Shown here one piece after another: positions 46,062-55,357 of a stretch of 64,000 nt of DNA; the stretch's first letter is position 1; every line of letters starts with the position of its first letter. The position numbers and the translations under genes were made by a program. The notes under the pieces were generated by a model, which had not been told where the DNA came from, made no database searches, and saw nothing but the letters and a program-made list of their open reading frames with translations. The DNA comes from Streptomyces sp. BK340 (GTDB taxonomy: Bacteria > Actinomycetota > Actinomycetes > Streptomycetales > Streptomycetaceae): the NCBI RefSeq assembly GCF_007827595.1, contig NZ_VISR01000008.1:62001-126000 (forward strand). Direction: 5' to 3'.

Positions 46062-47576
46062 TTATTGATCAGAGGCGCCGGGCTCCAAAACGAGCGGGTT
46101 CGGCAGCGAGGTCCACTGGTCGCCCGGGGTGTCAGGGGACAGCCGCATCAGTGTCAACGCCTTCGTGGGCAACGGGCCTTCGCGCAGGGCCGCCAGGTCG
46201 GGGGTGCGGGGCAGGTCCGGCAGGGCGGCCGCCAGGGCCGTGGCCAGGGCGCGCCCCGAGCCGGCCGTGCCGGCCAGCGCGCCCGCCACCAGCGAGCCGA
46301 ACAGCTTGCGGCGCAGGGTCGTCACATCGTCCGTGATCAGCCGGCCCGTCAGTGGCGGCGCGGCGATACCGTGACCGGCCAGCCGGGCCGGGCTGATACG
46401 GATGTCGGCGAGGTCGCGGTAGACGAGACGGAGCGGCGAGTTGTCCGCTGCGAGCACCACGAGCAGATTCTGCCCGTGGGCCTCCAGCGCCACCCCCAGG
46501 TCCAGCAGCCGCAGGCCGACCGTGAGGGCCAGGCGGGCGAACCCGGCCAGCCAGGCCGGGGAGTCCGGAAGGCCGGTGGTGGGCAGCGCCGCCACCGGCA
46601 GCACCCGCTCGCCCGGACCCGCGTACACCTCCGGCGACTCCCGCAGCAGCGCGGCCAGATCGGGCGAGTGGGCCGTCGCCGCGCCGAGGGTGCGCGTCAC
46701 GTGCAGCAGCCCGTCCGTGCGCGCGGCCAGATCCGTCGCGAAGGCCGACAGGGCCGCGGACGCCCCGACGGAGTACGTGGAGATGTCCCGCACCGAGGAG
46801 GTCAGCCGGGCGCTCAGCGCGGTCTTCACATGCGGACCGCCGGGCAGCGCGAGCGTGCGCAGGGACATCAGCGGATGCGCGGGACGCCACGGGTCGTACG
46901 ACCGCTTCAGCACATGGGCCGCCTGCCAGGGGTGCACCGGCAGCAACACGCGCTCCGGGTCCCGCAGTTCCTCCGGCCAGTCCCCGGACACCAGGCACTC
47001 GGCGGCCGGTACGGCGACCGTGCCGAGGCCGACCACCGGCCGGTGCTCCGGACCGTACGCCAGCTGGTCGGCCACCGAGAAACCCGGCCGGGAACGGCAG
47101 TTGGGATGGAACGGATGCCCGTCCACCACCCGCTGCTCCCACTCCCAGTCCCGCTCGGGCCACTCCTTCGAGCGATCGGCCCCTGCCCGGGAGAGCGCGA
47201 GCGAGGCCACACTGTGCCCGAGCTCCACCGCGAAGCCCGCCGCGTGCGGCACCGCGAGGTCGCTCATCAGGCGCGCCGGATCGTCGTACCGCTCCCGGTC
47301 CAGCCGGACAGCGGTGACGTACCCGCCGGTCGCGTACGGGTCCGCGTGCGGGCCGTGCAGGGTCCGCCCGTCGGCCAGCCGCAGAGCAAGGCTGTGCACC
47401 CCCCGGATCCGCCCGGTGACCCACGGCAGCGGCTCATGGGCGAGCCCCCGCCACAGCCGCGTCAGCACCGCCGCGCGGGCACCCGGCAGCTCGGCCCGGT
47501 ACCGAGGCAGCAGGCCGGGCCGGACGACGCCCAGCTCCTCGGCGACGTCGGCCTCGGCGGTGGGGGAGTGGTACAC
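46062..47576 (-). CDS. IucA/IucC-family siderophore-synthetase-like protein (copy 1)
   Basis: 504 residues, shorter than the usual 580-620 for NIS synthetases. GTG 47576 follows GAGGAGC. Family motifs include VVDGHPFHPNCRSRPGFS (near 150-165), LLPVHPWQAAHVLK (near 210), GPHVKTALSARLTSSVRDIS (ATP-site region) and LEAHGQNLLVVLA (near 370). NIS synthetases condense carboxylates with amines or alcohols using ATP. No other siderophore genes are visible. Its upstream spacer reappears at 55358 in front of copy 2. Confidence 0.85.
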   Translation of the reverse strand: MYHSPTAEADVAEELGVVRPGLLPRYRAELPGARAAVLTRLWRGLAHEPLPWVTGRIRGVHSLALRLADGRTLHGPHADPYATGGYVTAVRLDRERYDDPARLMSDLAVPHAAGFAVELGHSVASLALSRAGADRSKEWPERDWEWEQRVVDGHPFHPNCRSRPGFSVADQLAYGPEHRPVVGLGTVAVPAAECLVSGDWPEELRDPERVLLPVHPWQAAHVLKRSYDPWRPAHPLMSLRTLALPGGPHVKTALSARLTSSVRDISTYSVGASAALSAFATDLAARTDGLLHVTRTLGAATAHSPDLAALLRESPEVYAGPGERVLPVAALPTTGLPDSPAWLAGFARLALTVGLRLLDLGVALEAHGQNLLVVLAADNSPLRLVYRDLADIRISPARLAGHGIAAPPLTGRLITDDVTTLRRKLFGSLVAGALAGTAGSGRALATALAAALPDLPRTPDLAALREGPLPTKALTLMRLSPDTPGDQWTSLPNPLVLEPGASDQ

Positions 47577-47579
47577 GGG

Positions 47580-47659
47580 GGCTCCTCGGGTACGGGCAGC
47601 TCAGGGCACGATTGTCAGGGACGGCATTCATACTGGTCGCTCGGGCCCCGGACGAAGGA
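47580..47659. repeat. 80-bp direct repeat, left copy (edge of the inserted cassette)
   Basis: Matches 55358-55437 at 72 of 80 positions on the same strand. Here it covers the spacer immediately upstream of iucA/iucC copy 1 and includes that gene's ribosome-binding site on the minus strand. From its end to 47882 there is no gene, only the promoter/leader of the lipase operon. Confidence 0.85.
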
Positions 47660-47882
47660 ACAGCCGCACGGACACCAGCCGCCCGGTGTCCGGCGCCGAC
47701 GGCGGTGCGCCGGCACGAGCGATCTGCGAACGCCTGCGTCCGGGGGCGATTTGTGCGATTGGCCGGACGTCGGGCTCGCCGGTCTGATACTCAGGGAGGC
47801 CGGGGGCGTGGCCATTGCCCCGGGCACAGGCCGCAGGCCGGGCGGACCCTGCGACGAGCGGCGGGACCTTTCAGGGGGAGCA

Positions 47883-49319
47883 GTGCGGCGTGAGCCGGTC
47901 GAGGACTTAGCAGTCGTTGTCCCGGGGATCACGGGCAGCCGTCTGGCGGTGGACGGCAAGGAGGTGTGGGGCCCCTCTCCGGGAGCGCTCCGGCGGGGAA
48001 TCACCACGTTCCTCGGCTCCGTCAAGGACCTTCGGCTCCCGACGGACATCGGCGACGGACACCCCGGCGACGGGGTCGCCCCCACCGGGCTCGCCCCTTC
48101 CCTGCACGCGATTCCCGGCGTACGCCCGCTCGTCGACGGCTACGGCGACCTGCTCGGCTGGCTGGAACGCACCTTCACACTGCGCCGCGCGCTGCCCGGC
48201 GACCGGCCGGACGCACCCGTGAACCTGGTCGAGTTCGCCTACGACTGGCGCCTGTCCTGCCGCTACAACGCGCGCCTGCTGGCCGCCCGGGTCGACGAGG
48301 CGCTCGGGCGCTGGCGGGCCACCGCCCCGCACCGGGCGGAGGCGAAGGTGCGTCTCATCTGCCACTCCATGGGCGGACTGGTGGGCCGCTACTGGGTGGA
48401 GTGCCTGGGCGGCGCGGAGGTCACCCGACAGCTCATCACCCTGGGCACCCCGCACCGCGGTTCGATCGGCGCACTGGAGTCCCTGGTCAACGGGCACCGC
48501 ATCGGCCTGGGCCCGCTGGCCGCGGACCTGACCGCCTTCAGCCGCAGCCTGCCCTCCGTCCATCAGCTCACACCGGCCTACGCCTGCATCGAGAGTCCCG
48601 AGGGCCTCCGCTATCCCAGGGAGCTGACCACCGCACTCGAAGGAGTCGACCGGAATCTGCTCACGGACGCCTGCTGCTTCCACGAGGAGATCCGGACCGC
48701 CGCCCTCGAGCGCGTACGACGGGGCGGCTCGGACCGGCTCTGCCTCCCGGTCGTCGGTGTCCGCCAGCCCACACCCACCACGGCCGCCGTGCAGGACGGC
48801 CGGTTGCGGCTCATCGAGACGATCAAGGGCAAGGACGAGGGCGGCGACGGAAGGGTGCCGCGATTCGCCGCCTACCCCGCCGAACTCACCCTCGACGACA
48901 ACGCGACCGTCCGCTCCTCCTTCGCCAACCACGGCGCGATCAAAGGCCACGCCAGAGTCCGCGATGACCTGTACGACTGGCTCGCCCCCGCCCCGGCCGT
49001 GTACCGGGGATCGCTGCCCGCCTATCCGCTCAGCGTCCGTGTCCCCGAATACCTGGCCTCGGGCGAGCCCCTGCGCGTGGAGGCCGAGGCCGCCACCACC
49101 CGGGAGGGAGCGGACGCGCTCGCCGTCCGGGCCACCGCCACCGCCGAGGACGGCACGGTTGTCGCGACCCGCACCCTGCGCAACCTCGGCGGCGGCCGGT
49201 ACGAGGGTGCCTTCGGCGGCCTCGGCCCGGGCGCCTACACGGTCTCCCTGCACGCTTCACTCGACGACGCGGGCACGGCGGTGACCGCGCTGACCCTGAT
49301 CCTCGAAGGCGACGTATGA
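47883..49319 (+). CDS. LCAT-like alpha/beta-hydrolase (lipase) of the conflict cassette
   Basis: 478 residues from GTG 47883, with AGGGGGAG at 47873. The open frame upstream is not coding. Near the N-terminus VVVPGITGSRLAVDGKEVWGPS matches the LCAT/PDAT lipid acyltransferase-lipase family. The nucleophile is Ser162 in LICHSMGGLVGRY; the acid is likely in GGDGRVP and the histidine in NHGAIKGH. A C-terminal Ig-like beta domain follows (about 395-478). No signal peptide, so it acts inside the cell, possibly on membrane lipids. Codon 9 is TTA (47907-47909). ATGA overlap with the next gene. First gene of the operon; an effector role is inferred. Confidence 0.82.
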   Translation: MRREPVEDLAVVVPGITGSRLAVDGKEVWGPSPGALRRGITTFLGSVKDLRLPTDIGDGHPGDGVAPTGLAPSLHAIPGVRPLVDGYGDLLGWLERTFTLRRALPGDRPDAPVNLVEFAYDWRLSCRYNARLLAARVDEALGRWRATAPHRAEAKVRLICHSMGGLVGRYWVECLGGAEVTRQLITLGTPHRGSIGALESLVNGHRIGLGPLAADLTAFSRSLPSVHQLTPAYACIESPEGLRYPRELTTALEGVDRNLLTDACCFHEEIRTAALERVRRGGSDRLCLPVVGVRQPTPTTAAVQDGRLRLIETIKGKDEGGDGRVPRFAAYPAELTLDDNATVRSSFANHGAIKGHARVRDDLYDWLAPAPAVYRGSLPAYPLSVRVPEYLASGEPLRVEAEAATTREGADALAVRATATAEDGTVVATRTLRNLGGGRYEGAFGGLGPGAYTVSLHASLDDAGTAVTALTLILEGDV

Positions 49320-52300
49320 GCGACCAGACCGCGGCCCCGGAAGACCTGGCCGGTACCGATACGCAGGACCCCGCCCACCACGGTGCGGACGCCGAGGGCA
49401 CGTTCCTGGCGGTCGTCTTCGACTCCTACCAGGACCCGGCCTTCCGACCGCTCCCCGGCGCGGTCGAACAGGTCGACGAGCTGGCCGCCGCCATGGCCCG
49501 GTTCGGCTACCGCGGGACCATCCTGAAGAACCCCGGACAGGGCAGCCTGGTCGACGCGCTCAACCAGTGGTCCGACACCTGGTCGGAACGCGGCGGCAAC
49601 GGCCCGGCCGTCGTCGCCTGGTCCGGGCACGCCGAGATCGACAACGTACGGGACCTTCAGCTCGTCACCCATGCCACCCGCAGGGGCCTCGGCAACCGGG
49701 ACAGGTTCTACTCCCCGGAGAACCTCGCGAGCCAGGCCCTGACGAGCCGCGCCGACCAGGTCCTGATCCTCCTCGACACCTGCCACTCCGGCGCCGGCGC
49801 CCTCCCCGCCCTCGACCATGCGCTCAGCGCCTGGGAGGACCGCAGCCTGCCCGAACCCCGCACCGCTTGGATCGGCGTGCTCGCAGCCTGTCAGGCCCAC
49901 GAGAAGGCCGCCGGGGCTCGGGGGCTGCTCCTGGAAATGGTGCTAAGGCTGCTGAAGGACGGTCCGTACCGTTCCACCGGCACCCATGGCCAGGAGCGGC
50001 GGGGCGGCCGCTACCGCCATGAGTGGAGCGTGCGCAACGAAGGCATCACCGGGGAGACGCTCGCGCTCGCCGTGCTGGAGGACTGGCCCGACAGCGGCCA
50101 GCTCCCCGTGCGGGCCTCCGCCGGCCGTCCTGCTCCGATCTTCCGCAACCCGCTCTGGCTCCCCGAGTCCGTCGAACGCGAAGCTCTCGTCGAACACCTG
50201 GTGCTCGCCGCCAGGGGCATCGACCCGACCGAGGAGGGCTGGTTCTTCACCGGCCGCCGACGCGCGCTGCGGGAGATCACCGACTGGCTCGCCACCGGGG
50301 CGGCGGGGATGTTCCTGCTGACCGGGAGCGCCGGGGTCGGGAAGTCCGCTGTCGCGGGCCGCATCGCGGCTCTCTCGGACCCGAGTGAGCGCGCCGCTCT
50401 GATGGCGCATGCCCCTCTCACGGAGGATGACCCGGATCCCGGCGAGCGCAGCGTGGACGCGGCCGTTCACCTGCGTGGCATGGGCGTACAGGATCTCGCC
50501 CACGCCCTGGCCTACCGACTGGGCCTGCCCGAGCCGAAGACCCCCGCTGACCTGATCGCCCACGTCGAACGCTCGAAGACCCCTCCCGGGCGGTGCCACG
50601 TTCTGGTCCTCGACGGCCTCGACGAGGCATCCCCGGGCCAGGCCGCTTCCATCGCCGAGCAACTCCTCGTCCCCCTCAGCCGCCTGTGCACCGTACTTCT
50701 CGCCTCCCGCGACCGTCCCTTTCAACCACACCAGGAACCGGGCGATCCGCTGGAGGCCGCCCTCACACGTACTGTCCGCATCCTCGACCTGGACCAGGAT
50801 CACGACACCACCGTTGACATCACCGACTACGTGCGGCACCGCCTCCGGGCCGACGGCATCGCGGAGCAGACCGCCGACGACATCGCGCCCGTCCTGGCCG
50901 AACGGGCCGGCACCGCCGGCGGCGGGTTCCTCTTCGCCCGTATCGTCGCCTCCCACCTCGCCCGCACCCTCGCCGACGATCCCGACCGGCCCTGGCGAGA
51001 CTTGGTCCCCGCCGGTATCACCGACGCACTCGCCCGCGACCTCGCCACCGCCCACACCAGGGTCCGCGACGGCCATGAGCTTCCCGACGCCGCCACGGAC
51101 CTGCTCACGGCCCTTGCCTGGGCCGCCGGCAATGGCATGCCCGCGCATGGCGTCTGGCAGACGGCAGCGCAGGCTGTCGGTAACCGCGACACGGCGTATG
51201 GGCCGGAGGACATCGACTGGCTTCTCCAGCACTACGGGCGCTACATCGTCGAGGACAGTGACGGGCATCAGGCCGTTTATCGGCTCTACCACCGTGAGCT
51301 CATCAGCTACCTGCGTGGCGCGGCAGGTGTTGGGCACGCTGATGCGGTTGCTCTCGCGATCGTGCGCGCCCTTGTCGGTCTCAGCCTTGGTCAGACTGCG
51401 AACGGTGCCAGCCCGGAACTGGCCAACCTCTATCTGCGACGGCATCTGCCCGATCATGCCCTTGCCGCGGGCGGACCCGGCGTCACCGCCTTGCGGCCGC
51501 TTGTCGAGGCCAACCGGGATGCCTATCTCCCCGGCCTGGCCGGTGCGTTGAACAACCTGGCCATCCGGTTGTCGGAGGTGGGGAGGCGTCAGGAGGCTCT
51601 GGCCCCGGCGGAAGAGGCGGTCGGTATCTATCGCGCGCTTGCTGAGTCCAATTCCGAGACTTATCTCCCGTACCTGGCCAGCGCGTTGAACACCCTCGCC
51701 AACCGATTGTCGGAGGTGGGGCGGCGTCAGGAGGCTCTGGCCCCGGCCGAAGAAGCTGCCGGCACCTATCGCGTGCTTGCTGAGGCCGAACCCGCTGCCT
51801 ACCGGCCTGACCTGGCCGGCGCGTTGAACACCCTCGCCAATCGGATGTCGGAGGTGGGGCGGCGTCAGGAGGCTCTGGCCCTGGCAGAAGAAGCTGCCGG
51901 CATCAATCGTGTGCTTGCTGAGGCCAATCCCGATGCTTATCTCCCTGACCTGGCCGGCGTATTGAACAACCTTGCCATCGGGTTGTCGCAGGTGGGGCGG
52001 CGTCAGGAGGCTCTGGCCCTGGCGGAAGAAGCTGTCAGGCTGCGTCGTGTGCTTGCCGAGGCCAATCCCGATGCTTATCTCGCTGACTTGGCCGGTGCGT
52101 TGAACAATCTTGCCATCGGGTTGTCGGAGGTGGGGAGGCGTCAGGAGGCTCTGGCTCCGGCCGAGGAGTCTGCTGGGATCTACCGCGTGCTTGCCGAGGC
52201 CGTTCCCGATGTCTATCTCCCCGACCTTGCCGGCGCGTTGAGCACTCTCGCCATCCGGTTGTCGGAGGTGGGGCGGCGTCAGGAGGCTCTGGCTCCAGCT

Positions 52301-54535
52301 GAGGAATCCGTCAGGCTGCGTCGCGTGCTCGCCGAGATCAACCAAGAAGCCAACCTCCCCGACCTGGCGATGGCGGTGAACAACCTCGCCAACCGGTTGT
52401 CGGAGGTGGGGCGGCGTCAGGAGGCTCTGGCCCTGGCGGAAGAAGCTGTCAGGCTGCGTCGTGTGCTTGCCGAGACCATTCCCGATGCCTATCTCCCTGA
52501 CTTGGCCGGTGCGTTGAACAACCTGGCCATCCGGTTGTCGGAGGTGGGGAGGCGTCAGGAGGCTCTGGCTCCGGCGGAAGAGGCGGTCGGCATCTATCGT
52601 GTGCTTGCTGAGGCCATTCCCGATGCTTATCTCCCCGATCTGACCAGTGCGTTGAACACCCTTGCCGTCGGGTTGTCGGAGGTGGGGCGGCGTCAGGAGG
52701 CTCTGGTCCTGGCCGAGGAAGCTGCTGGGATCTGTCGCGTGCTTGCTGAGTCCAATTCCGAGGCTTATCTCCCGTACCTGGCCAACGTGTTGAACACCCT
52801 CGCCAACCGGCTGTCGGAGGTGGGGTGGCGTCAGGAGGCTCTGGCCCCGGTGGAGGAGGCGGTCGGCATCTATCGTGTGCTTGCTGAGGCCAATTCCGAT
52901 GCTTATCTACCTGACTTGGCCGGTGCGTTGAACAACCTGGCCATCCGGTTGTCGGAGGTGGGGAGGCGTCAGGAGGTCCTGGCCCCGGTGGAGGAGGCGG
53001 TCGGCATCTATCGTGTGCTTGCTGAGGCCAATTCCGATGCTTATCTACCTGACTTGGCCGGTGCGTTGAACAACCTGGCCATCCGGTTGTCGGAGGTGGG
53101 GAGGCGTCAGGAGGTCCTGGCCCCGGTGGAGGAGGCGGTCGGCATCTATCGTGTGCTTGCTGAGGCCAATTCCGATGCTTATCTCCCGTACCTGGCCAAC
53201 GTGTTGAACAACCTTGCCGTCGGGTCGTGGGAGGTGGGGAGGCGTCAGGAGGCTCTGGCCCTGGCCGAGGAAGCTGCTGGTATCAGTCGCGTGCTCGCTG
53301 AGGCCAATCCCGATCCTCATCTCCCTGACCTGGTCATCGCACTGAACAACCTCGCCAACCGGCTGTCGGAGACGGGACGGCTCCAGGATGCCCTTCAGCG
53401 TTACGAGGAGATCATCGCCGAGTGGTCCGGTCCGCCGCAGGCTGCAACAGAACTCGCCTACCATCGGGCCCTGTTCCTTCTGAGGAACGGCGAGACGGGC
53501 GACGGCACCGAGGCGCTGTGCGGCCTACTCGCCCCGGACATCGTCACCAACGACGAAATGGTCTTCCGAATCCACCAGAGTCTGCGGGACGCCGCCGCAT
53601 CCGATCCTGAAGTGCGTGAAAGCGTCGCACGGCTGTACGCGGACCGGAGTGTCGTCTTCGAGTCGCCGTCCTGGCTGGAACTCACGGAACAAGCCCTCCG
53701 GTTGACCGCAGACTGGCTCAACACGAGGACATGGGCCGAGTCACGGGACTTCGTCACCACGCACCCTGCCCTGCTCGACGCCGACTCCCGTGCCGCCATG
53801 CGGGAGTGGTCGCTGTTGGGCGGACCCGCTGACTTCCACATCGAAATGCTGGAGCAGCTGCTGTCCGGCGTTCCGGTGGACACGGTGTACCGGCCACTCG
53901 TGCTGCCAGAGATCCTGACCGCCTGGATTCGGACGACCACCGACGACGAGGGCTGGTCGGCCTCAGCGGCGTACCTGGCCGACCACGCAGCCGACCTGCT
54001 CGCCCCCGACGCGGATGCGGCGCTGGCCGTCATGGGCGAGAACCTTGAGGGCGCGGACCAAGTGGTCGCCGTCCATCGGGCCATCGCTGCGATGGCCGCA
54101 GTCGACGGCATCGACGACGCCTACCGGCTCCTGGAAGACCGACAAGCCCTGCACACCCGTGTCCAGAAGGCCTTGGCAGCCGCAGACGGACCGGCGCTCG
54201 GCTGGCTCGCGCTCATCGAGGACGGTGTGTACGACGATCCATGGGCAGCCGCGGTGCACTGGCTGGCAGCCCAGGCCCTCGACGACAGCCCCGACGCCGA
54301 CGGCAGGTCGGGTGCCCCTATCGCAGCCGTCCGAGCGGCGGTGCAGGTCACCGATTCCGCACCCGCGCACGTCCTGAGCGCCGCGGCACACGTAAAGACC
54401 CCCGACGCGGACGAACGCAACCGAGCAGTGGCCGAACTCGCAGCCCTGATGGCCGCGCGCCCCACCCGGGCCGCCCCGCTCGGCGAAATCCTCCAGGCGG
54501 TGGTCGCCCCACCGCTTCGGGCGCCCGAGGAGTGA
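49316..54535 (+). CDS. Caspase-STAND ATPase-TPR protein (NLR-like)
   Basis: 1739 residues. Residues about 28-220 are a caspase-like (C14) protease: His105 in VVAWSGHAE and Cys156 in LILLDTCHSGAG. Residues about 305-560 are a STAND/NACHT-like ATPase: FTGRRRALREITDWL, Walker A GSAGVGKS (337-344), Walker B VLVLDGLDEA (429-438), then helical/winged regions to about 730. Residues 738-1375 hold 14 TPR-like repeats of 46 residues. The last 365 residues are helical and unrecognised. This is sensor-switch-protease architecture as in NLR proteins: repeats would sense a ligand, ATP drives oligomerisation and the caspase is activated. Couples by ATGA and GTGA to both neighbours. Function as defence or programmed death is inference. 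Confidence 0.88.
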   Translation: MSDQTAAPEDLAGTDTQDPAHHGADAEGTFLAVVFDSYQDPAFRPLPGAVEQVDELAAAMARFGYRGTILKNPGQGSLVDALNQWSDTWSERGGNGPAVVAWSGHAEIDNVRDLQLVTHATRRGLGNRDRFYSPENLASQALTSRADQVLILLDTCHSGAGALPALDHALSAWEDRSLPEPRTAWIGVLAACQAHEKAAGARGLLLEMVLRLLKDGPYRSTGTHGQERRGGRYRHEWSVRNEGITGETLALAVLEDWPDSGQLPVRASAGRPAPIFRNPLWLPESVEREALVEHLVLAARGIDPTEEGWFFTGRRRALREITDWLATGAAGMFLLTGSAGVGKSAVAGRIAALSDPSERAALMAHAPLTEDDPDPGERSVDAAVHLRGMGVQDLAHALAYRLGLPEPKTPADLIAHVERSKTPPGRCHVLVLDGLDEASPGQAASIAEQLLVPLSRLCTVLLASRDRPFQPHQEPGDPLEAALTRTVRILDLDQDHDTTVDITDYVRHRLRADGIAEQTADDIAPVLAERAGTAGGGFLFARIVASHLARTLADDPDRPWRDLVPAGITDALARDLATAHTRVRDGHELPDAATDLLTALAWAAGNGMPAHGVWQTAAQAVGNRDTAYGPEDIDWLLQHYGRYIVEDSDGHQAVYRLYHRELISYLRGAAGVGHADAVALAIVRALVGLSLGQTANGASPELANLYLRRHLPDHALAAGGPGVTALRPLVEANRDAYLPGLAGALNNLAIRLSEVGRRQEALAPAEEAVGIYRALAESNSETYLPYLASALNTLANRLSEVGRRQEALAPAEEAAGTYRVLAEAEPAAYRPDLAGALNTLANRMSEVGRRQEALALAEEAAGINRVLAEANPDAYLPDLAGVLNNLAIGLSQVGRRQEALALAEEAVRLRRVLAEANPDAYLADLAGALNNLAIGLSEVGRRQEALAPAEESAGIYRVLAEAVPDVYLPDLAGALSTLAIRLSEVGRRQEALAPAEESVRLRRVLAEINQEANLPDLAMAVNNLANRLSEVGRRQEALALAEEAVRLRRVLAETIPDAYLPDLAGALNNLAIRLSEVGRRQEALAPAEEAVGIYRVLAEAIPDAYLPDLTSALNTLAVGLSEVGRRQEALVLAEEAAGICRVLAESNSEAYLPYLANVLNTLANRLSEVGWRQEALAPVEEAVGIYRVLAEANSDAYLPDLAGALNNLAIRLSEVGRRQEVLAPVEEAVGIYRVLAEANSDAYLPDLAGALNNLAIRLSEVGRRQEVLAPVEEAVGIYRVLAEANSDAYLPYLANVLNNLAVGSWEVGRRQEALALAEEAAGISRVLAEANPDPHLPDLVIALNNLANRLSETGRLQDALQRYEEIIAEWSGPPQAATELAYHRALFLLRNGETGDGTEALCGLLAPDIVTNDEMVFRIHQSLRDAAASDPEVRESVARLYADRSVVFESPSWLELTEQALRLTADWLNTRTWAESRDFVTTHPALLDADSRAAMREWSLLGGPADFHIEMLEQLLSGVPVDTVYRPLVLPEILTAWIRTTTDDEGWSASAAYLADHAADLLAPDADAALAVMGENLEGADQVVAVHRAIAAMAAVDGIDDAYRLLEDRQALHTRVQKALAAADGPALGWLALIEDGVYDDPWAAAVHWLAAQALDDSPDADGRSGAPIAAVRAAVQVTDSAPAHVLSAAAHVKTPDADERNRAVAELAALMAARPTRAAPLGEILQAVVAPPLRAPEE
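51527..53440 (+). repeat. TPR-coding array: 14 repeats of 138 bp
   Basis: Period 138 bp (46 codons), consensus LPDLAGALNNLAIRLSEVGRR then QEALAPAEEAVGIYRVLAEA. Within it, 52841-52978 is perfectly repeated at 52979-53116 and for a further 68 bases to 53184. That shows very recent duplication. Codon use in the array (many GCT, CTT, CGT, GAT) is less GC-biased than the rest of the gene. Confidence 0.92.
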
Positions 54536-55332
54536 CCGGACCACAGCCGACGGGCGTCCTGATGCTGTCCGCGGTCGCCGCCCGGCTCGGCGGCCCGGAC
54601 ACCGGCGAGGAGCAGCGGCAGGTCGACCGCGTCATCCGTGAGGCCCGCTACCGCGACGGGCTGACCCTGCGCACCGCCCAGGCTGTACAGGGCGAGGACA
54701 TCCTCGGCCACTTGCTGGACCACGAGCCGACGGTGCTGCACTTCTCCGGGCACGCGAGTGACACCGGCCTGCGCGTCCTGACCTCGGACGGCGGCGACGC
54801 ACCCCTGGTCACCCAAGGACTGGGCGACCTCCTGGCCGCTGCAGGCAAGAAGGTGCGGCTCGTCGTGCTCAACGCCTGCGGCACCGATCTCATCGCCCAG
54901 GACCTGGCCGAGGTCACCGGCTGCGCGATCGGCTACCCCGCGAAGGTGAGCGACCGCATGGCCATCACCTTCGCCACCCAGTTCTACCGCTGCGTGGGCG
55001 CAGGCATCCCCGTGGGCCCCGCCCACGAGGCCGCACGGGCGGTGATCCGGATGTACGGGGCCGACGAGAACGAACTACCGATCCTTCGCCACAGCCCTGC
55101 GGTGAACATGGACGCCCTTCACCTCCTGCACCCCGCCTTCCTCCCGCCCCCACCCGCACAGGGGCGAATTCCCGACGCCACCGCCTTCCTCGCGCGCGGC
55201 GCCGGGACCAAGCGCTACACCCTCCTGGCCACCGGCACGACGGACTCCGAGACAAATCTGCGAGCCGAACTCGCCGGCAGAGACATGAACGTTCAGTGGA
55301 TCCAGCTGGAGGAAACCACCGAGCGCGGATAG
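54532..55332 (+). CDS. CHAT/caspase-like protease
   Basis: 266 residues from GTG 54532, overlapping the previous stop (GTGA); a longer open frame upstream is antisense-free but overlaps the big gene and is not used. His74 in VLHFSGHASDTGLRVL and Cys116 in LVVLNACGTDLIAQDL give the His-Cys pair of CHAT-type caspase relatives, followed by GYPAKVSDRMAITFATQFYRCVGAG. The C-terminal about 70 residues are not recognised. A second protease of the caspase clan in one operon suggests a cleavage cascade or a regulator-effector pair. Confidence 0.8.
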   Translation: MTGPQPTGVLMLSAVAARLGGPDTGEEQRQVDRVIREARYRDGLTLRTAQAVQGEDILGHLLDHEPTVLHFSGHASDTGLRVLTSDGGDAPLVTQGLGDLLAAAGKKVRLVVLNACGTDLIAQDLAEVTGCAIGYPAKVSDRMAITFATQFYRCVGAGIPVGPAHEAARAVIRMYGADENELPILRHSPAVNMDALHLLHPAFLPPPPAQGRIPDATAFLARGAGTKRYTLLATGTTDSETNLRAELAGRDMNVQWIQLEETTERG

Positions 55333-55357
55333 CCCGCCCCGGTATCGGCCGGCTGGA

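Noticed and set aside
47580..47659. Iron-box (DmdR1/IdeR) site upstream of the iucA/iucC genes
   Set aside because: No TTAGGTTAGGCTCACCTAA-like palindrome is present in either spacer copy.
45144..47882. Very long open frame joined to the 5' end of the lipase gene
   Set aside because: It is antisense to the VWA and iucA/iucC genes and has the Arg/Gln/His-rich composition of a GC-bias shadow frame. The recognisable lipase begins at GTG 47883 with its own ribosome-binding site.
52841..53184. Tandem 138-bp units as a CRISPR array
   Set aside because: Repeats are contiguous, in frame and encode TPR-like helices; there are no spacers or cas genes.
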